From positions 37,609,920 to 37,673,919 of the forward strand of contig CM039131.1 of assembly GCA_022036555.1 (NCBI GenBank): a stretch of 64,000 nucleotides of DNA, read 5' to 3'. The DNA comes from Microstegium vimineum (lineage: Eukaryota > Streptophyta > Magnoliopsida > Poales > Poaceae). A model generated the notes under the pieces. It saw only the letters and a program-made list of their open reading frames with translations, was not told the DNA's origin and did no database searches. The position numbers and the translations under genes were made by a program. Shown in pieces: positions 1-11,477 of this stretch (positions are counted from its first letter, which is position 1; every line of letters begins with the position of its first letter).

Positions 1-990
1 CCAAGCCAGGTTAGAGGACCATGGGTGTTGGCCAGATTCCCCTGTGGCTCAGGGACAAATGCACGGACGGCGGGCGGGCGGGCAGGCACGAACTGAACCC
101 TACGTCAGTGACGCCATGATTCGGTTCGGTTCGGTTGGTTTCGACCGCGCCCGCCACGCCACCCGGGCTCGGCCGTACCGCTGCGGCCTGTCGATCCGCC
201 AGGCGTAGTAGGGCCGGGCCAAGCCGCGCTTTGGCTGTGCTCGTCTCGTCGACCAAGCAAGAGCAGAAGCAGCGGAGCGGAGCAGGCAAAGCAGGGAGCT
301 AGCGCGTGCGCGGTCAGTGGTGGAGTAGGAGGAGGAGGAGTACGGGCCAGGCCAGATGCGGACCACTGGCTCTCACAGCAGCAGCGGCTGCGGAAGTGCG
401 CGGAGTCCCATGCTATGCGGGTGCGCGACCCCGGACCGGACCGGACCGCCCTGGCAGCGTAAAGATGGGAGTGGCTTTTGTCGTCTCGTCGTCGGTTAGT
501 GCCCCTCCCCGATCAGCTGCCCGCTGGAAGGCACACACACGTGTTGCTTCTTGAGGGGGCCTGGAGGCGACTAGCTGTTGCCTGTTTTGCCTGTTCGCTG
601 GTTTGCTACTACGTTACTCCCAACAAGTTCTTTCTACTGTACGTACGTACTCGTACTCTCTTCTCTCTCTTTTTTTTGAACTTTGGTTTGGTTGGGTACG
701 GTTATTTACTTATTTTTATCCTCATTTTCACAAACTTGCACGGTTCAACTTCGAAAGTACAGCTTGGTAGTACAACTTGATTAACTTCTGTAACAAAAAA
801 GATAGGGACGTACGTATTTTGATTTTCCCGAATGATAAATCAAAGGTCAATAATATCAATGAACCACGCAGACATAAAATTGCACCACAATCTAGCAGTA
901 TATATCATCTTAAAAGGGGAAATTTGGCAGGTGATAAGTATCCATTTTAATTTCCCACCACCGGCAATAAGCGTGAACCATTACCTTTAG
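1..990. other. GC-rich left edge, no recognised gene
   Basis: Positions 60-560 are GC-rich with short runs such as repeated GGGC and a GGTTC repeat near 120-140. Several short ORFs are open here, but none has a recognisable domain, a consistent frame or splice context, so I do not call a gene. The segment could be upstream or terminal sequence of a gene lying outside the window. Positions 600-990 become AT-rich and hold nothing I can name. Confidence 0.4.
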
Positions 991-992
991 TA

Positions 993-1152
993 CTACCTCC
1001 GTCTCCCCAAATAATGATGTTTATAGTTAGTTTTGATTCAACTTAAATCAAACTATCTAAAATATTTTTCGCAAAAAAAACTATCTTACATATGACCAAA
1101 TTAATTTATATATAAGAGTATTTATATCTATGAATTTTAGTAGATATACTAA

Positions 1153-1188
<36 letters not shown>

Positions 1189-1320
1189 TAATGAATCTGA
1201 TAATACTAATTGATATCATAAGTTTTAGTATATTTTATATAACTTTCTCAAAGTTGAGATATTTTTAACTTATTAAAACAAATTTGAAACGACACTCTTC
1301 AATTCGTCGAATGGAGGTGC
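993..1320. mobile_element. Degenerate Stowaway-like MITE with internal (AT)n
   Basis: The left end reads CTACCTCCGTC and the right end, reverse-complemented, reads GCACCTCCATT. Both are flanked by TA, the Tc1/mariner-type target duplication. The interior is AT-rich, non-coding and contains a pure (AT)16 microsatellite at 1155-1186. The termini match only partly, so this is an old copy. Confidence 0.5.
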
Positions 1321-3613
1321 TATTATTTAATTTAGATGTTTTTTTAATCTATTCTTATAAGGCTACAATGGTATATTCAATTAATCGGTCTTGTTGTGTC
1401 CCAAATAAACCTTGGTTGTTGGAACAATACAAAATTTGAAGTCTGATAGGATTTCATTGAGTTTTACTTTTATAAAAAATAAAAAAGAACTACAAAATCC
1501 AGGGATATTTAGAGGAAGTGGAACATGATGGTGATTGAAGAGTTTTCGAGAACATGTAAATATTTTGTTTCTAGAATGTAAAAAATGGGAACTACTGCAT
1601 CTCAACCTAAATGAAAAGCATAGTGAGACAAGTCCTACAAGCTATTGTTAGATCAGGCACACTCTCTTGTTCCACGAGCTGTTTTCTTGTGATATTGTTT
1701 ATATATATATATGGTTCTTCTTTATTAAAGGTGGTCCTACCTAGAAACTAATTATGATGATTTCTATGGCCATTAATTAAGGTACCAACTATTTAACCAA
1801 AATAAGAATGTTGTAGTAAATTTGAGATTCCTGAACCACTTTAGTATGTAAGGTGTCAGTTGGCACCTTATACTAAAGTGTTCCGGTAGTATCAGATTTA
1901 CTGTGCGTTATATGATTTGTCTAAAATAGTGCTAAATATGAATCATTTTCACACACTTTGTTTTTCGAAATTCATGATTTGTAATGTTGCTAGGCTAGAA
2001 TTCATAACATGCACCATGTGCCAAACATGAAAGGAAGAGGAAGATAAACCGGTCCACCGTTATATCAACTACGTACTGCAATTTGAAGTAGGAAGGTATA
2101 TATACTGCAACAACATGAAGAGATTAGGAGCAAGAGAGGCAAATATAAAGGGAAATGTCGGCCGACAACCGAAGAAGGCAAAAGAGATGGATGCTGATGC
2201 ATTTTTAGTAGTTGGACAATGTGTCGGGATCAACATCAGGAGAAGGCAAAATTTTGTCGAATTTGTTGATTCTAAATCGAATCGGATATATGTATGTAAC
2301 ATCCAAGGGCGGATCAAAGAACTTATGAGAGGGAGTGCTCAACTTCCCCTTCTTCATCCCTCTCTTCTTTCTCGTCTTCTTTCTCCTTCTTCCTCTTCAT
2401 CTATGGCCACAAAATTTAGGGAAGCTCCATAGGGGTTCCATGGACAACAAGGGGCGGGGTAGAAGGTGCGGAGCCCTCGGTAATCGTAATCATTTAAATT
2501 GTAAACATACATAAACATAGATTACATTGAATATAATAGTAGAATTAATTAATAAACATTCTAGTTGTATATAATTCCAAATACATAAACCAATTTTAAC
2601 AACCACTCAAAAATACAAATTCATCCATACTGAAACTTTAAGTTTGTTCGATAGCACATGAAATCTACCACTTTCTATGGGTGTACGAAAAAGCAAACAG
2701 TTGTCTGGTTATGTCTATAGGTACGGTGATCTGATTGGATGAAAAGATATCTCCTGAAGCAGTAGTACGTAGAATGACGACAAACAGCTGAATTAATTAA
2801 TTATGCATACTCCCATCTACTTTTATTTTCAATATATATATTTTTAAAATTTCTCACCGACCAATCACTTGAAAGCGAAAGGCCTACACACTGACACACT
2901 CTTATAAACTGCGAACTGTACAGGAAGAGATCGTGTTTTAGTGAAGTGCTAAAGGTGGAACGTAACGATGCGCTGCGCGCACATCTTATAGCTGATCGAC
3001 CGCCAAAATACCGATTAATTTGCACAATACCAGCTTACAAATAAATACAACACAGCAGGCATACCTACTTTCTACTTGGCATTCCAAGATAACCATACGT
3101 ATATATATATGCATGTATATATATTGCCCTTGCAGATTCATATATGTACTGCAACGGCCAAACTTCAGTGGTCGAGGTATATAGAGCCAAGCGAAATCTA
3201 GTGTAAAAAGGACTAAATAAAGGAGGCCTTAGTACTACCTAGCTTGTGACAAACACACACATCGAGCGGTAAAAGGAGAAGAAGGAAAGATACACTTCAT
3301 CTTCCGGCGGAGGGCGCCGAAGCTAGCTATCCCCACTGCACATATGGCGGCTGGACCTGGACTGGACAGAAAAAAAATGGCACTCCAACGGACGGGCACC
3401 TGTACGTGTATGTGTACCGGCCTCGCTCCTTTTATCTCCACGGCCATATCACTACTCCCAGCTTCCAGGTTCAGTACAAGTAGCAGCAGCTGCAGGCAGC
3501 AAATAGTTGTAGTAGTAAATACTAGAGCTTCTTTATCAGTTTCATCACCACATCCACATCCATTATTGTTATTTTCTCCGATACATTACCGGCATATGCA
3601 ATCCGGTATCGAT
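1321..3613. other. AT-rich intergenic DNA
   Basis: This lies 3' of the AP2/ERF gene. A 105-codon open frame at 2115-2432 (+) begins with ATG but ends in a low-complexity Ser/Leu stretch and resembles nothing I know. No TIR pair, LTR or RNA gene was recognised. Confidence 0.4.
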
Positions 3614-4249
3614 CTACGGATCACGGTAGCTCCAGAGGCTGTCCCCGGCATCTGCTGACGACGGGTGGTCCGGCGAGTCGTCCGACGAGTTGTTGCGGCC
3701 GAACCTCGGGGGGCTCATCATCATCCCCGCGGCCATGTTGCGCAGGTACTGCGGCGTCTCGAACAGCGCCTCCTCGTCCAGGAAGTAGCCCTGGGAGCTG
3801 CTGCCGCCTGCTTCCTGTTGTGCCGCGGCGGCGCTGCTCCCACCGGGCTGCTGCTGCTGCGCTGCCGCCCCGGCGGCCGCCGCGGGAGCAATGCCGCGTC
3901 CAGGAGGGCCGCCACGGGCCGACTGGCCGTGATCGGCGGGCTGCAGCAGCGACGCGGCGGCCTCCGCGGCCGCGGCGCGGATGTCTTCCGCGGACGTGGA
4001 CGCCGGCGCGGGGCGCGACGCGTCCAGCTGCGGGAAGTTGAGCGCCGCGTCGGGCCCGCGGAGCGCGCGCGCCGCCACGTCGTACGCCACGGCGGCCATC
4101 TCGGCCGTCGGGAACGTGCCGAGCCAGATGCGGCGCGTCTTCCTCGGCTCCCGGATCTCCGACACCCACTTGCCGCTGCGGCTCCGGATGCCGCGGTAGA
4201 AGGGGTGCTTCCCCGACCGCGGCGAGGCCGGCCCGCCGCGGCCAGACAT
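3614..4249 (-). CDS. AP2/ERF transcription factor, DREB-type (group III/A-4-like)
   Basis: This is a predicted nuclear DNA-binding activator or repressor of 211 aa with a single AP2/ERF domain at residues 17-73. The domain contains the WVSEIREP and WLGTF signatures and ends in ALNFP. Val29 and Glu34 are the residues that characterise DREB rather than ERF-type domains. The first loop reads IRSRSGKW, one residue shorter than the CBF/DREB1 form. The rest is low-complexity, with Ala, Gln, Ser and Gly runs at about 100-155 and an acidic/Ser patch before a C-terminal LWSY motif (205-208), a motif known from DREB1 and related group III proteins. The ATG at 4249 is the first in frame, leaves 14 residues before the AP2 domain and gives a normal family length. 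The gene is intronless, as is usual for DREBs. Neighbours are non-coding. Family assignment is secure. A stress role is inference from the family. Confidence 0.93.
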   Translation of the reverse strand: MSGRGGPASPRSGKHPFYRGIRSRSGKWVSEIREPRKTRRIWLGTFPTAEMAAVAYDVAARALRGPDAALNFPQLDASRPAPASTSAEDIRAAAAEAAASLLQPADHGQSARGGPPGRGIAPAAAAGAAAQQQQPGGSSAAAAQQEAGGSSSQGYFLDEEALFETPQYLRNMAAGMMMSPPRFGRNNSSDDSPDHPSSADAGDSLWSYRDP

Positions 4250-4374
4250 TAATGGCAGCGTTTAGGGCTGCAGCTCTCTCCCCCTACTCCGATCGATCGG
4301 CTATCTACACCCAATCACCCTGGGCAGGGCACATACTACTACTAGTATCAGGTGGCACTAGTGCTATATATCTG

Positions 4375-4380
4375 CACGTG
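4375..4380. promoter_or_regulatory. G-box (CACGTG) in the AP2/ERF leader
   Basis: A palindromic CACGTG hexamer lies between the inferred TATA box and the ATG. It is the core bound by plant bZIP and bHLH factors. It falls within a probable transcribed leader next to a (GT)n run, so function is uncertain. Confidence 0.3.
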
Positions 4381-4453
4381 TGTGTGTGGAGATGAATAGA
4401 TTGCAGTGGCTGCGGCGCGTGCATGCAGGGAAGCGCACGAGGAGGAACGCTGC

Positions 4454-4461
4454 TATTTAAG
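4454..4461 (-). promoter_or_regulatory. Probable TATA box of the AP2/ERF gene
   Basis: Read on the minus strand this is TTAAATAG in a GC-rich context. It lies about 205 bases upstream of the ATG at 4249, implying a 5' leader of about 170-180 nt. This is position-based inference; no start site can be read directly. Confidence 0.5.
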
Positions 4462-4571
4462 GAGGCGGCGAGGCGGGCGGGAAGCGGGAGAGAAGAAGAG
4501 GCCATGGCGCTTCGCTTGCAATGAGCTGGTGCCCCGGAAGCGAACAACAATGCCCAGGTAAAAACAGCCAC

Positions 4572-7500
4572 AGCCCACAGGCGCGTTATTTTCGGGCGTC
4601 TTGGGGCAAAATTGCGTCGCTCTCAAAGCCTTTTCTCACATTCGTGCAATTTTAGTAATTTTTTCCTCGGATGGATTGACTAAAAGTTAGCGAAGTGGAT
4701 CCGTGTCCCCTCCCATTTCACCCACTCGATCTCTTCTCTTTTCCCCTTCTGCTTTTGAGGATCCCGCGATTTGCTCCCCAATAACATTTCCAAACTCCGC
4801 GCTCTCCGATCCTCTGGCCGCAGCTAAATGCATGATTCAGCTTCAGCTATATGGAGTAAAGAATTTTTTGTATTAGCACGAACTCGCTTAACGTGTGTTT
4901 CTCCCACTTTTTTTTCGAAGAAATGAACAACACGCATTTTTTTTCTAGCAAAATGATAGGAGAAGAATATAGTCCTAATAAATTGCACGAACAAGTAAAT
5001 TTCTGCACCTTTCCAAGTAGGGAGATAGCACTAACAAATTAAAATATAAATATTATTTGTCAAAGATATGATCATAGATATTAAAATTGAACCATGATCT
5101 TTAATGATAAGCTACGGACTAGCCTACAAGTCTCACAAGACTATTCAACCAGATCGTGAGGATAAGATAATAGATTGGTTATATATCCGGTCCCTCTTAG
5201 ATTCCATTGAAAAGAGCACCACAACATGATTGGACTAGAGGAACCTTTAAAAAGGTTTGTGCGACTCCAATCGAGTACTACTTCTCACAGTGGACGAGGA
5301 CATGGTGCAGTGTGATAGTAAAAGTAAGAATGTACTACTTCTATAATTCAATTGAAGTATGATTGTTGGCTACATAAGGCTGCACATGCATAATAACTTA
5401 CGGCATATTAATTGGACAAGTACATGCAATTAGTTGTGATTGGTTGTGTGTGGTTTGCCCGTGCCATGTGCTGCATATGCGGTGCGTGCAAAAAATAGAC
5501 CATTTTGTGGGATGCAGCATGGGTCTACTTTTAGTGTAGTACTAGCATGCATACAGATTTATGCAGAGAACCAAATAAGAGGAATTGCACTGAAGTCCTA
5601 GATAAGAGGTAGTTCAGGCAAACGGACTTTACTGTGAAATCTAAAAGTGAAGGGCACAATTCTCTAGAATCTAGATGCTTTGTCCATTATTGTTTTGCCC
5701 AATTATCTTTAGTGTTTCCTACAGTTGTGCAAGTCTCGTAGGTTTGACTATTGTTGTCAATTATACAAATTTAGAGTCTGTTTAGATTCTTTGCTCTAAG
5801 CTTTAGAGTTCTAAATTTTAGAACTAAAACTCTAAGCAGATGTTCTAAAAAATAGCTCTAAATCTATCTCACATTAGAGCTCTAAAGTGAGCTAAAGTAT
5901 TTTAAAGTTTGTATATCAGCATTTGGATCTAAATATATATATCTTTAATATATTGCGACCATCTTTTATGATTTTTCTGCTCGATCTAAGGCGTCAGGGA
6001 TAGAATTCTTTGCTCCATCCAATATTGTGTCATGCATGTCACGCTGACAGTACTTGAAAATTTGAAATCCAAATTAAAGTACCCCCATATTCTAGTCAGC
6101 ACACTGTAATTCTGCAAAAGCGTGCACCACTATTGGAATTGTACTACGTCGGACGAGGACACTTGTGCAATTTACTGATGGGACTAGAATATCTTTTTGT
6201 TTATCATAACATGTCGTGTCATTGGATTGCGCCGCTGTTATAGGAAGAACCCTGCGCAAGTTCTGGCTTGCGATTGTGAATAATTCTCTACACCAATAGT
6301 ACACCTAGTAATTTTTTTAATTCCCTTGGGCTCGGATCTTTCCGGGTATATATTTGGGGGTTAATTTCAGGTATATCCGTATAGATATGAACCTTTCCGG
6401 TATTATCGCGCGCGTACCAGTGTTCCAATCTGTAGTTCAAATCCTAAAAATAAAGCGGCCTTGTCTGGACTTAAATTTTAGAACAATCTATCAGAAGACC
6501 TCGTGTAATCCTGTGTACAAGGACATATATACATAGCGCCTTTAAAGTACTTACTTGCACGCACTTGTGCAGGGTATGCAGGTATGCCAGACTTCCAGAA
6601 TATATAGAGATGGTGTAATAATCATGCTTATATATAGTAGGTGTCATTTCTCTTCTATAACATAGCAATGTTGTAATGGAATTTCTAGGAAGTCATCTGG
6701 ATCATCGGACCACGATAACTACCTATCGATCTACCCCATGATGACCACGCTTAGGTGTCTCCCTCTCCCTCCCATGCTCTTCTTTCAGCCTGTGTCCACC
6801 CGGGAGACGAAGAAGAAGGCGACGACGGTTAGGGTTTCGGCAATGGTGGTGGCGGGTCCAGAACTCTCTCTCTCTCTCTCTGGTTCTTCATATCTTCTTT
6901 TTTAGTTCTCGTGCGGGCTTAGAAGGGGCATGGGGAGGCAGACCAACGAGGAGGTGCGGATGGGAGAGATGACAACGAGGTAGAGGCGTCGGTGACACTG
7001 CCGGATTGAGTGACGTGGGAGGCAGCTGGGCTAGGTCGGGACAAGGGTGTCCATGATTATGGCAGCAGCGGGAGGGAGGAGAGGAAGGAGAAGGTCGCCA
7101 TGAGCGGTAGGGTCTCGTCGGAGCTCCGCGGAGCGAGGCAGTTGTTGGCTAGAGACGGCAGGGGGAGGAGGAGGCATCGCGTGATGGGAGGAAGAGGGTT
7201 TTGCGTGCACGACTAATTACGAGTTAGCGTCCTAGACGAAAAGGGCTTCCTTTTTAGTTAAACCACTGCTTCTTTGTTGGATCTATTTGCGTGGATCCAC
7301 CCGTTAACTTGATAAGCTGAATTAATGTCAGGAATACAGTATATAATCATGAAGCCATGTTGATATTATGTGATTTGAGCTTTGTCCTAGACCGTGGAAG
7401 ATGTAAATATGTAATTAATAAAAGCTTCATGAAATTTTATCATCGCATGGTCTGCTGCGGAGGGGCCTAGCCTGGGCCCGGCGCGGCATGGAGCTCTCGC

Positions 7501-8232
7501 ACTCGACCTTGACGTGCGACGCTGCGAGTACTTGTCCCCGCTCCAGTGACGTTTGAGCTTATCGAACGGCTGGCCGGACGCCATGGAAAAACTGAAAATC
7601 GAACTATGGGCACAACGACAAACGTAGGAATAGGACGACGACGCGACAATGGCCCGTCGCAGTCGCAGTACCGTACGACCTCCTTGTCCCAGAGCATGTA
7701 GTGGATGACCCACAAAAGCCTTTTGACCTGAGCCTTCTCCGATCAAAACCCTAATCTCGCGGGATACACGTACGCGCACCAATTGGGAAAGATCTGGCAC
7801 CCGGCCGGCCGCATCCGCATGGCCCCGGGACCCGGGACCAGGCCGCGCACTGGACGACGGCGACGCGCGAGAGCGAGCTGAGTTCGGGTCGGTCTCACCT
7901 GCGAATCTACCGTCGCCGTCGTCGTGGATCGAGGCAGAGCCAGATACAGATCCAGCTAGCCTCTGCTGGGGCACGTTTCACTCGCGATTTTTATGGTCAA
8001 ATAATAGAGCTGCATGAATCGATCGAGATGATGATGATTTGCTAGATAGCTGCTGGGAATGATGTTCAGTTGTGCTCGCGTAGGATATATATATATACAT
8101 CGATCCAACTGACTGCTCTAATTGACGGTTGCCTCATGGATGGAATAATGATGTATTGGCTCGTGCTAGGTCTCTTTGCGTTGGCTCTGCTGGGTGTCGT
8201 TGTTGCATTTGTTCGTGCTAGCACATGATTGC
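4572..8232. other. Intergenic DNA upstream of the AP2/ERF gene
   Basis: This is mostly AT-rich. A GC-richer patch at about 6750-7210 includes a (CT)n run at 6864-6880 and a short Arg/Gly-rich open frame at 7010-7216 with no known domain. A 195-codon minus-strand open frame at 7387-7974 is Ser/Arg-rich with no domain, and I regard it as chance in GC-rich DNA. I see no gene in this stretch. Confidence 0.4.
5801..5836. repeat. Imperfect palindrome, possible MITE remnant
   Basis: An imperfect inverted repeat built from TTAGAGTTCTAAA-type arms follows AGAGTCTGTTTAGATTC at about 5773, which resembles the start of some PIF-type grass MITEs. No matching right terminus or target duplication was found, so only the palindrome itself is supported. 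Confidence 0.3.
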
Positions 8233-8298
8233 TGTCCGATCCGGACTCCGGTCTGGAGATTACAATGTCCGATCCGGACTCCGGTCCGGAGATTACAA
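8233..8298 (+). repeat. Two-copy 33-bp tandem repeat
   Basis: Two adjacent 33-bp units begin TGTCCGATCCGGACTCCGG and differ at one base (GTCTGGAG versus GTCCGGAG). Each contains a near-palindromic TCCGGACTCCGGTCCGGA-like core. There is no coding context. Confidence 0.85.
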
Positions 8299-9753
8299 AG
8301 ATTATCGTGCTAATATAGATATCTATACCTAAACTGCTAGACAGTGCAGGTCTTTTTTTTTTTTTTTTTTTGCTTTTCGTATTTACACGGTAAAAATTTT
8401 CAGCCTCAACGAGTCAAATTTCATGAACGGCAATGACTAATATAACATTCTTAAAATTAAAACAAACTACGATGGGGCCAGCCAATGCAAAGTGGCCCGA
8501 TAAAATTGTGGACTACTAGCATGGAACGCTGGAACGCGTACAACATTCCATGCTTATATTTCTCTCATATATATTAAAAAAAATCATTTTTCAGATGCGT
8601 CCGTACATGATCCGAAGATAGCCCCACCAACTTTGTCGTGTTCTTATTGTGGTTGACTATGCAGAGCGAAGACAACTATAAAGATAAAAGTATAACTTAG
8701 GTATGTACGTGTACTTGTCAGGTCAAAATCATGTCCACGAACATGTATAGGAATATTTATAAAGGTGGCGCGCTGGAAAGTTTGAAATATAGTTGTCTCT
8801 ACTAATCATTGTCTAAAATCATAAATCTGTAATGAGAAAGCGCGAGAGATTAAATCCGCGACCTCAAGTCTCACATGGTACTCCTACCCAAAGAGAGTTG
8901 TGTCTATAATGCATTTTTATTCTCTTTGTATCATCTTTATCCATTTTTCAAATGATTGTTTAGGACCCTAAAAATTTAAATAAAAAAATTTCAACTATAA
9001 AGTTGTAGATATCATCATCGAGATGTACAACTTTGATTTTGATCTTTTCTCTATCCGAGATCGTTTGGGGAAAAAATGAGAAACTAAAGATAATTGTCCA
9101 TGGCTGGATGATTTTAAATTAAAATGTTATCAGTAACTATAGAGTCGTATAACTATTCGATATATATAACTTTGTTTTTTTTTGTCGTTTCTCTATTTGA
9201 GGCCGTTTGGAAATTTTTTTTTACTATGTTACCATGTATTTTTAGAGAGGGCGCGCCTTAGATACGATCTAGCCGTTTTATAAATCAACTTTTGGAGACA
9301 ACACTAGATGCAACCGTCCCTACAACTCTAGATGTTTATGTCTCTAGAAATCTATTCGTAGAGATGGCTGAAAATAATAATAACTGCTCTAATAAATATA
9401 CTTTTACAGACAGACTAGTTTTAGAATGATTTTCGAGAGATGGCTGTTGCTTGAGCTACCTCTGTTAAATACAAGAATGAAGTCTATATATAGCTGGAAC
9501 CAAACATGTCGTCCTTATGTTCAGTGATATGAGCATCTATTGCTCCTCCGATCGATCCCTATCTGATGATGCAGCTACCACTCGCATGGTACGGTGTCAT
9601 AAGAGAGCAGAGCACACGTGCCACCATGCTTACGTGCCTCGCTACCGTAATGCGTCCCAAAATCGTGGTGCATCCCCGAAACATTTTCGTGAAGCAAGCA
9701 TATGCATCAGAATATCTTTTCTGATGAGAACGATATGTGTCCAATATATAGTA
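8299..9753. other. AT-rich DNA with CACTA-like internal sequence
   Basis: A T20 run lies at about 8353-8372. Positions about 8930-9240 contain phrases such as CAACTATAAAGTTGTAGAT and GTACAACTTTGATTTT that recur inside non-autonomous CACTA-type elements of grasses, as I recall them. No CACTA terminus was found at either side, so this is at best an internal fragment. Confidence 0.3.
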
Positions 9754-9988
9754 CTCCCTCCATTTCAAATTGTAAGTCATTCCAAGAATCTTAGAGAGTC
9801 AAAGTTTCTCAAGTTTGACCAAACTTATATAACAATATAATAATATTTATGATGTCAAATAAGTATCATTAGATTCGTTATCAATTATATTTTTATAATA
9901 TACATGTTATAAATTTTTATAGTTTTGTCTATAATTTTTGGTCAAACTTGAGATACTTTGACTCTTTAAGATTTTTTGAATGACTTAC
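9754..9988. mobile_element. Stowaway MITE, right end truncated
   Basis: The left terminus CTCCCTCCATTTCAAATTG follows TA. The inner segment TGTAAGTCATTCCAAGAATC is mirrored at the right by GATTTTTTGAATGACTTAC. The outermost bases of the right TIR, including the GGAGGGAG end, are missing. Internal GTTTGACCAAAC and GGTCAAAC segments are also in inverted orientation. Non-coding. Confidence 0.75.
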
Positions 9989-10519
9989 CAGGCTACTGCT
10001 GGGCGCCGAGGAATCTCCCGCTACGCCAACTTGACTGCGCCTAGCGGCAGCGATGATCCCTCCGCTTTTGAGCGTGCGCGTGCGTGCTGTGCGTCAAATC
10101 GGGTTGAGCTCGTCGAGCGTGACGCCCGCGTGTCCGCGGAATCTGCCATGTGAAGCCCAGGCGCGCGACAGGGACTTCTTGGCGATGGAAAGCGTTCCTA
10201 GTATCCCGTGAGGCGATAGGTGAAAGAAAGTGACGGGGTGGAGTGTGGTAGAGCCGTCTCCCTATAGTTACTCGGACAGACGGACAGGGTTGTCAGCTGC
10301 TCAGCTCCGTCCGACCACACGGTTACACGGCTGGATCTGAATCCTCGCCGAGTGAACTGCGGCGACTGTAACCGCTATCAACGACGAAGCAAAGGGGTGA
10401 TAAGTGATTAGTGACGGTCAGGCAGCAGGCTGAAAGATGTACTCCAGTAGCGCGTAATTGCACAGCGAGCATAATCTGGAAAGATGACAGGGTGACGAGG
10501 ACATCACAGGATTAGATAT
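9989..10519. other. GC-rich spacer, no gene recognised
   Basis: This is a GC-rich patch at about 10000-10400 followed by mixed sequence. No open frame with a known domain, no LTR end and no TIR could be identified. Confidence 0.4.
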
Positions 10520-11477
10520 CATCATGCCAACCACTTCTATACAAACCATTCTATATGAGGTTTATTATTGTTATATTTGATGAATTGGTGTTGCACCACA
10601 AAGTGTATATATTGTTCTTTTCAGAATTGCTTACATGGATCAAGGAAGGGTTAGATTGCATATGGAAAGCATGGATGATCAATGAAGTTGATTGGGGACC
10701 AAATCCAAGTGTTCTTAACGTCCTCCACCAGGCCACCACGTCACTTTGGATCTAAGGAAACAAAGAGTCCAAGTCCAACACGTTTTGGAAGTTCAATTCA
10801 GACTACAGAAGAGTCCAAACTTACGACGGTTGCCACGACTTCATACGGACTCCGATTGGGACGTTCTAGCACTTTTTGGAAAGCTTATCAAGTCTACTTT
10901 TCAATGGGTCCGGACTCATACCTATATCCTATCAGATGCGTGCGCAGTAGACAATTTAATACCGAGATCTTTTCTGCTAACGGTGCTGCGTCACCCTATT
11001 TTGGGCCGATGGCCCGTGTATCAAGTTGAGTCCATTAGGGACTCATCCTAGGGTTGTAGGACGACACCGGGACCCTTGTGGTCGTCCTCCCTCCTCCTTA
11101 TATCCCCCCTAGAGCCGCCACAAACAGATTGAGTTTTGTTTATGAAAGTTTAGCTGCTGCTACTTCCTTGTAGACGCGTGTATCGATTAGACCATCTGTT
11201 CTACTTGATTCGGAACCCCACCTTCATGAGTATCAGATTTGAACATTTATCTCTTATTTGCAATTGAGTGTTTGTTCTACTTTTTCTTGCTTGTTCTTCG
11301 ATTGCTTGCAGAAATAACCCTAATGGTTTGGTTGGTTGTGATCCACAAGATCGTGAGCAACCGCTGGATTTGGTGTATCGACCGCTAAGGCACAGCGTCC
11401 TTGGATGGCTGTAGTCGGATCGTGAACGTCTCTCCAGTCAAATCGTCGTTATCTATCTCTACCGAAAAATCGGGACA
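10520..11477 (+). mobile_element. LTR-like fragment, probably Ty3/Gypsy
   Basis: The sequence has the organisation of a grass Gypsy LTR. A non-coding stretch is followed by a TATA-like TTATATCCCCCCTAG near 11099 and a C-rich stretch. A long leader then ends in GTGTATCGACCGCTAAGGC and a terminal CCGAAAAATCGGGACA at about 11477. These phrases match what I remember of grass Gypsy LTR 3' halves. A CATCA direct repeat occurs near both ends, but the right terminus it implies is not CA. I therefore cannot confirm a TSD, a lineage or the exact start. No internal gag-pol follows. Confidence 0.45.

Noticed and set aside
3665..4252. 195-codon plus-strand frame over the AP2/ERF gene
   Set aside because: Shadow of the real minus-strand gene in GC-rich DNA; Arg-rich with no domain.
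7387..7974. 195-codon minus-strand frame
   Set aside because: Ser/Arg-rich, no domain, no promoter or splice support.
9790..9830. Sequence resembling a MITE-derived monocot microRNA (AGTCAAAGTTTCTCAAGTTTGACC)
   Set aside because: It belongs to the common Stowaway interior; no precursor hairpin with clear mature-strand features is evident.
10520..11477. CATCA direct repeat as a TSD for the Gypsy-like LTR
   Set aside because: The right terminus it implies does not end in CA, so the repeat is probably coincidental. The LTR call stands only on internal resemblance.
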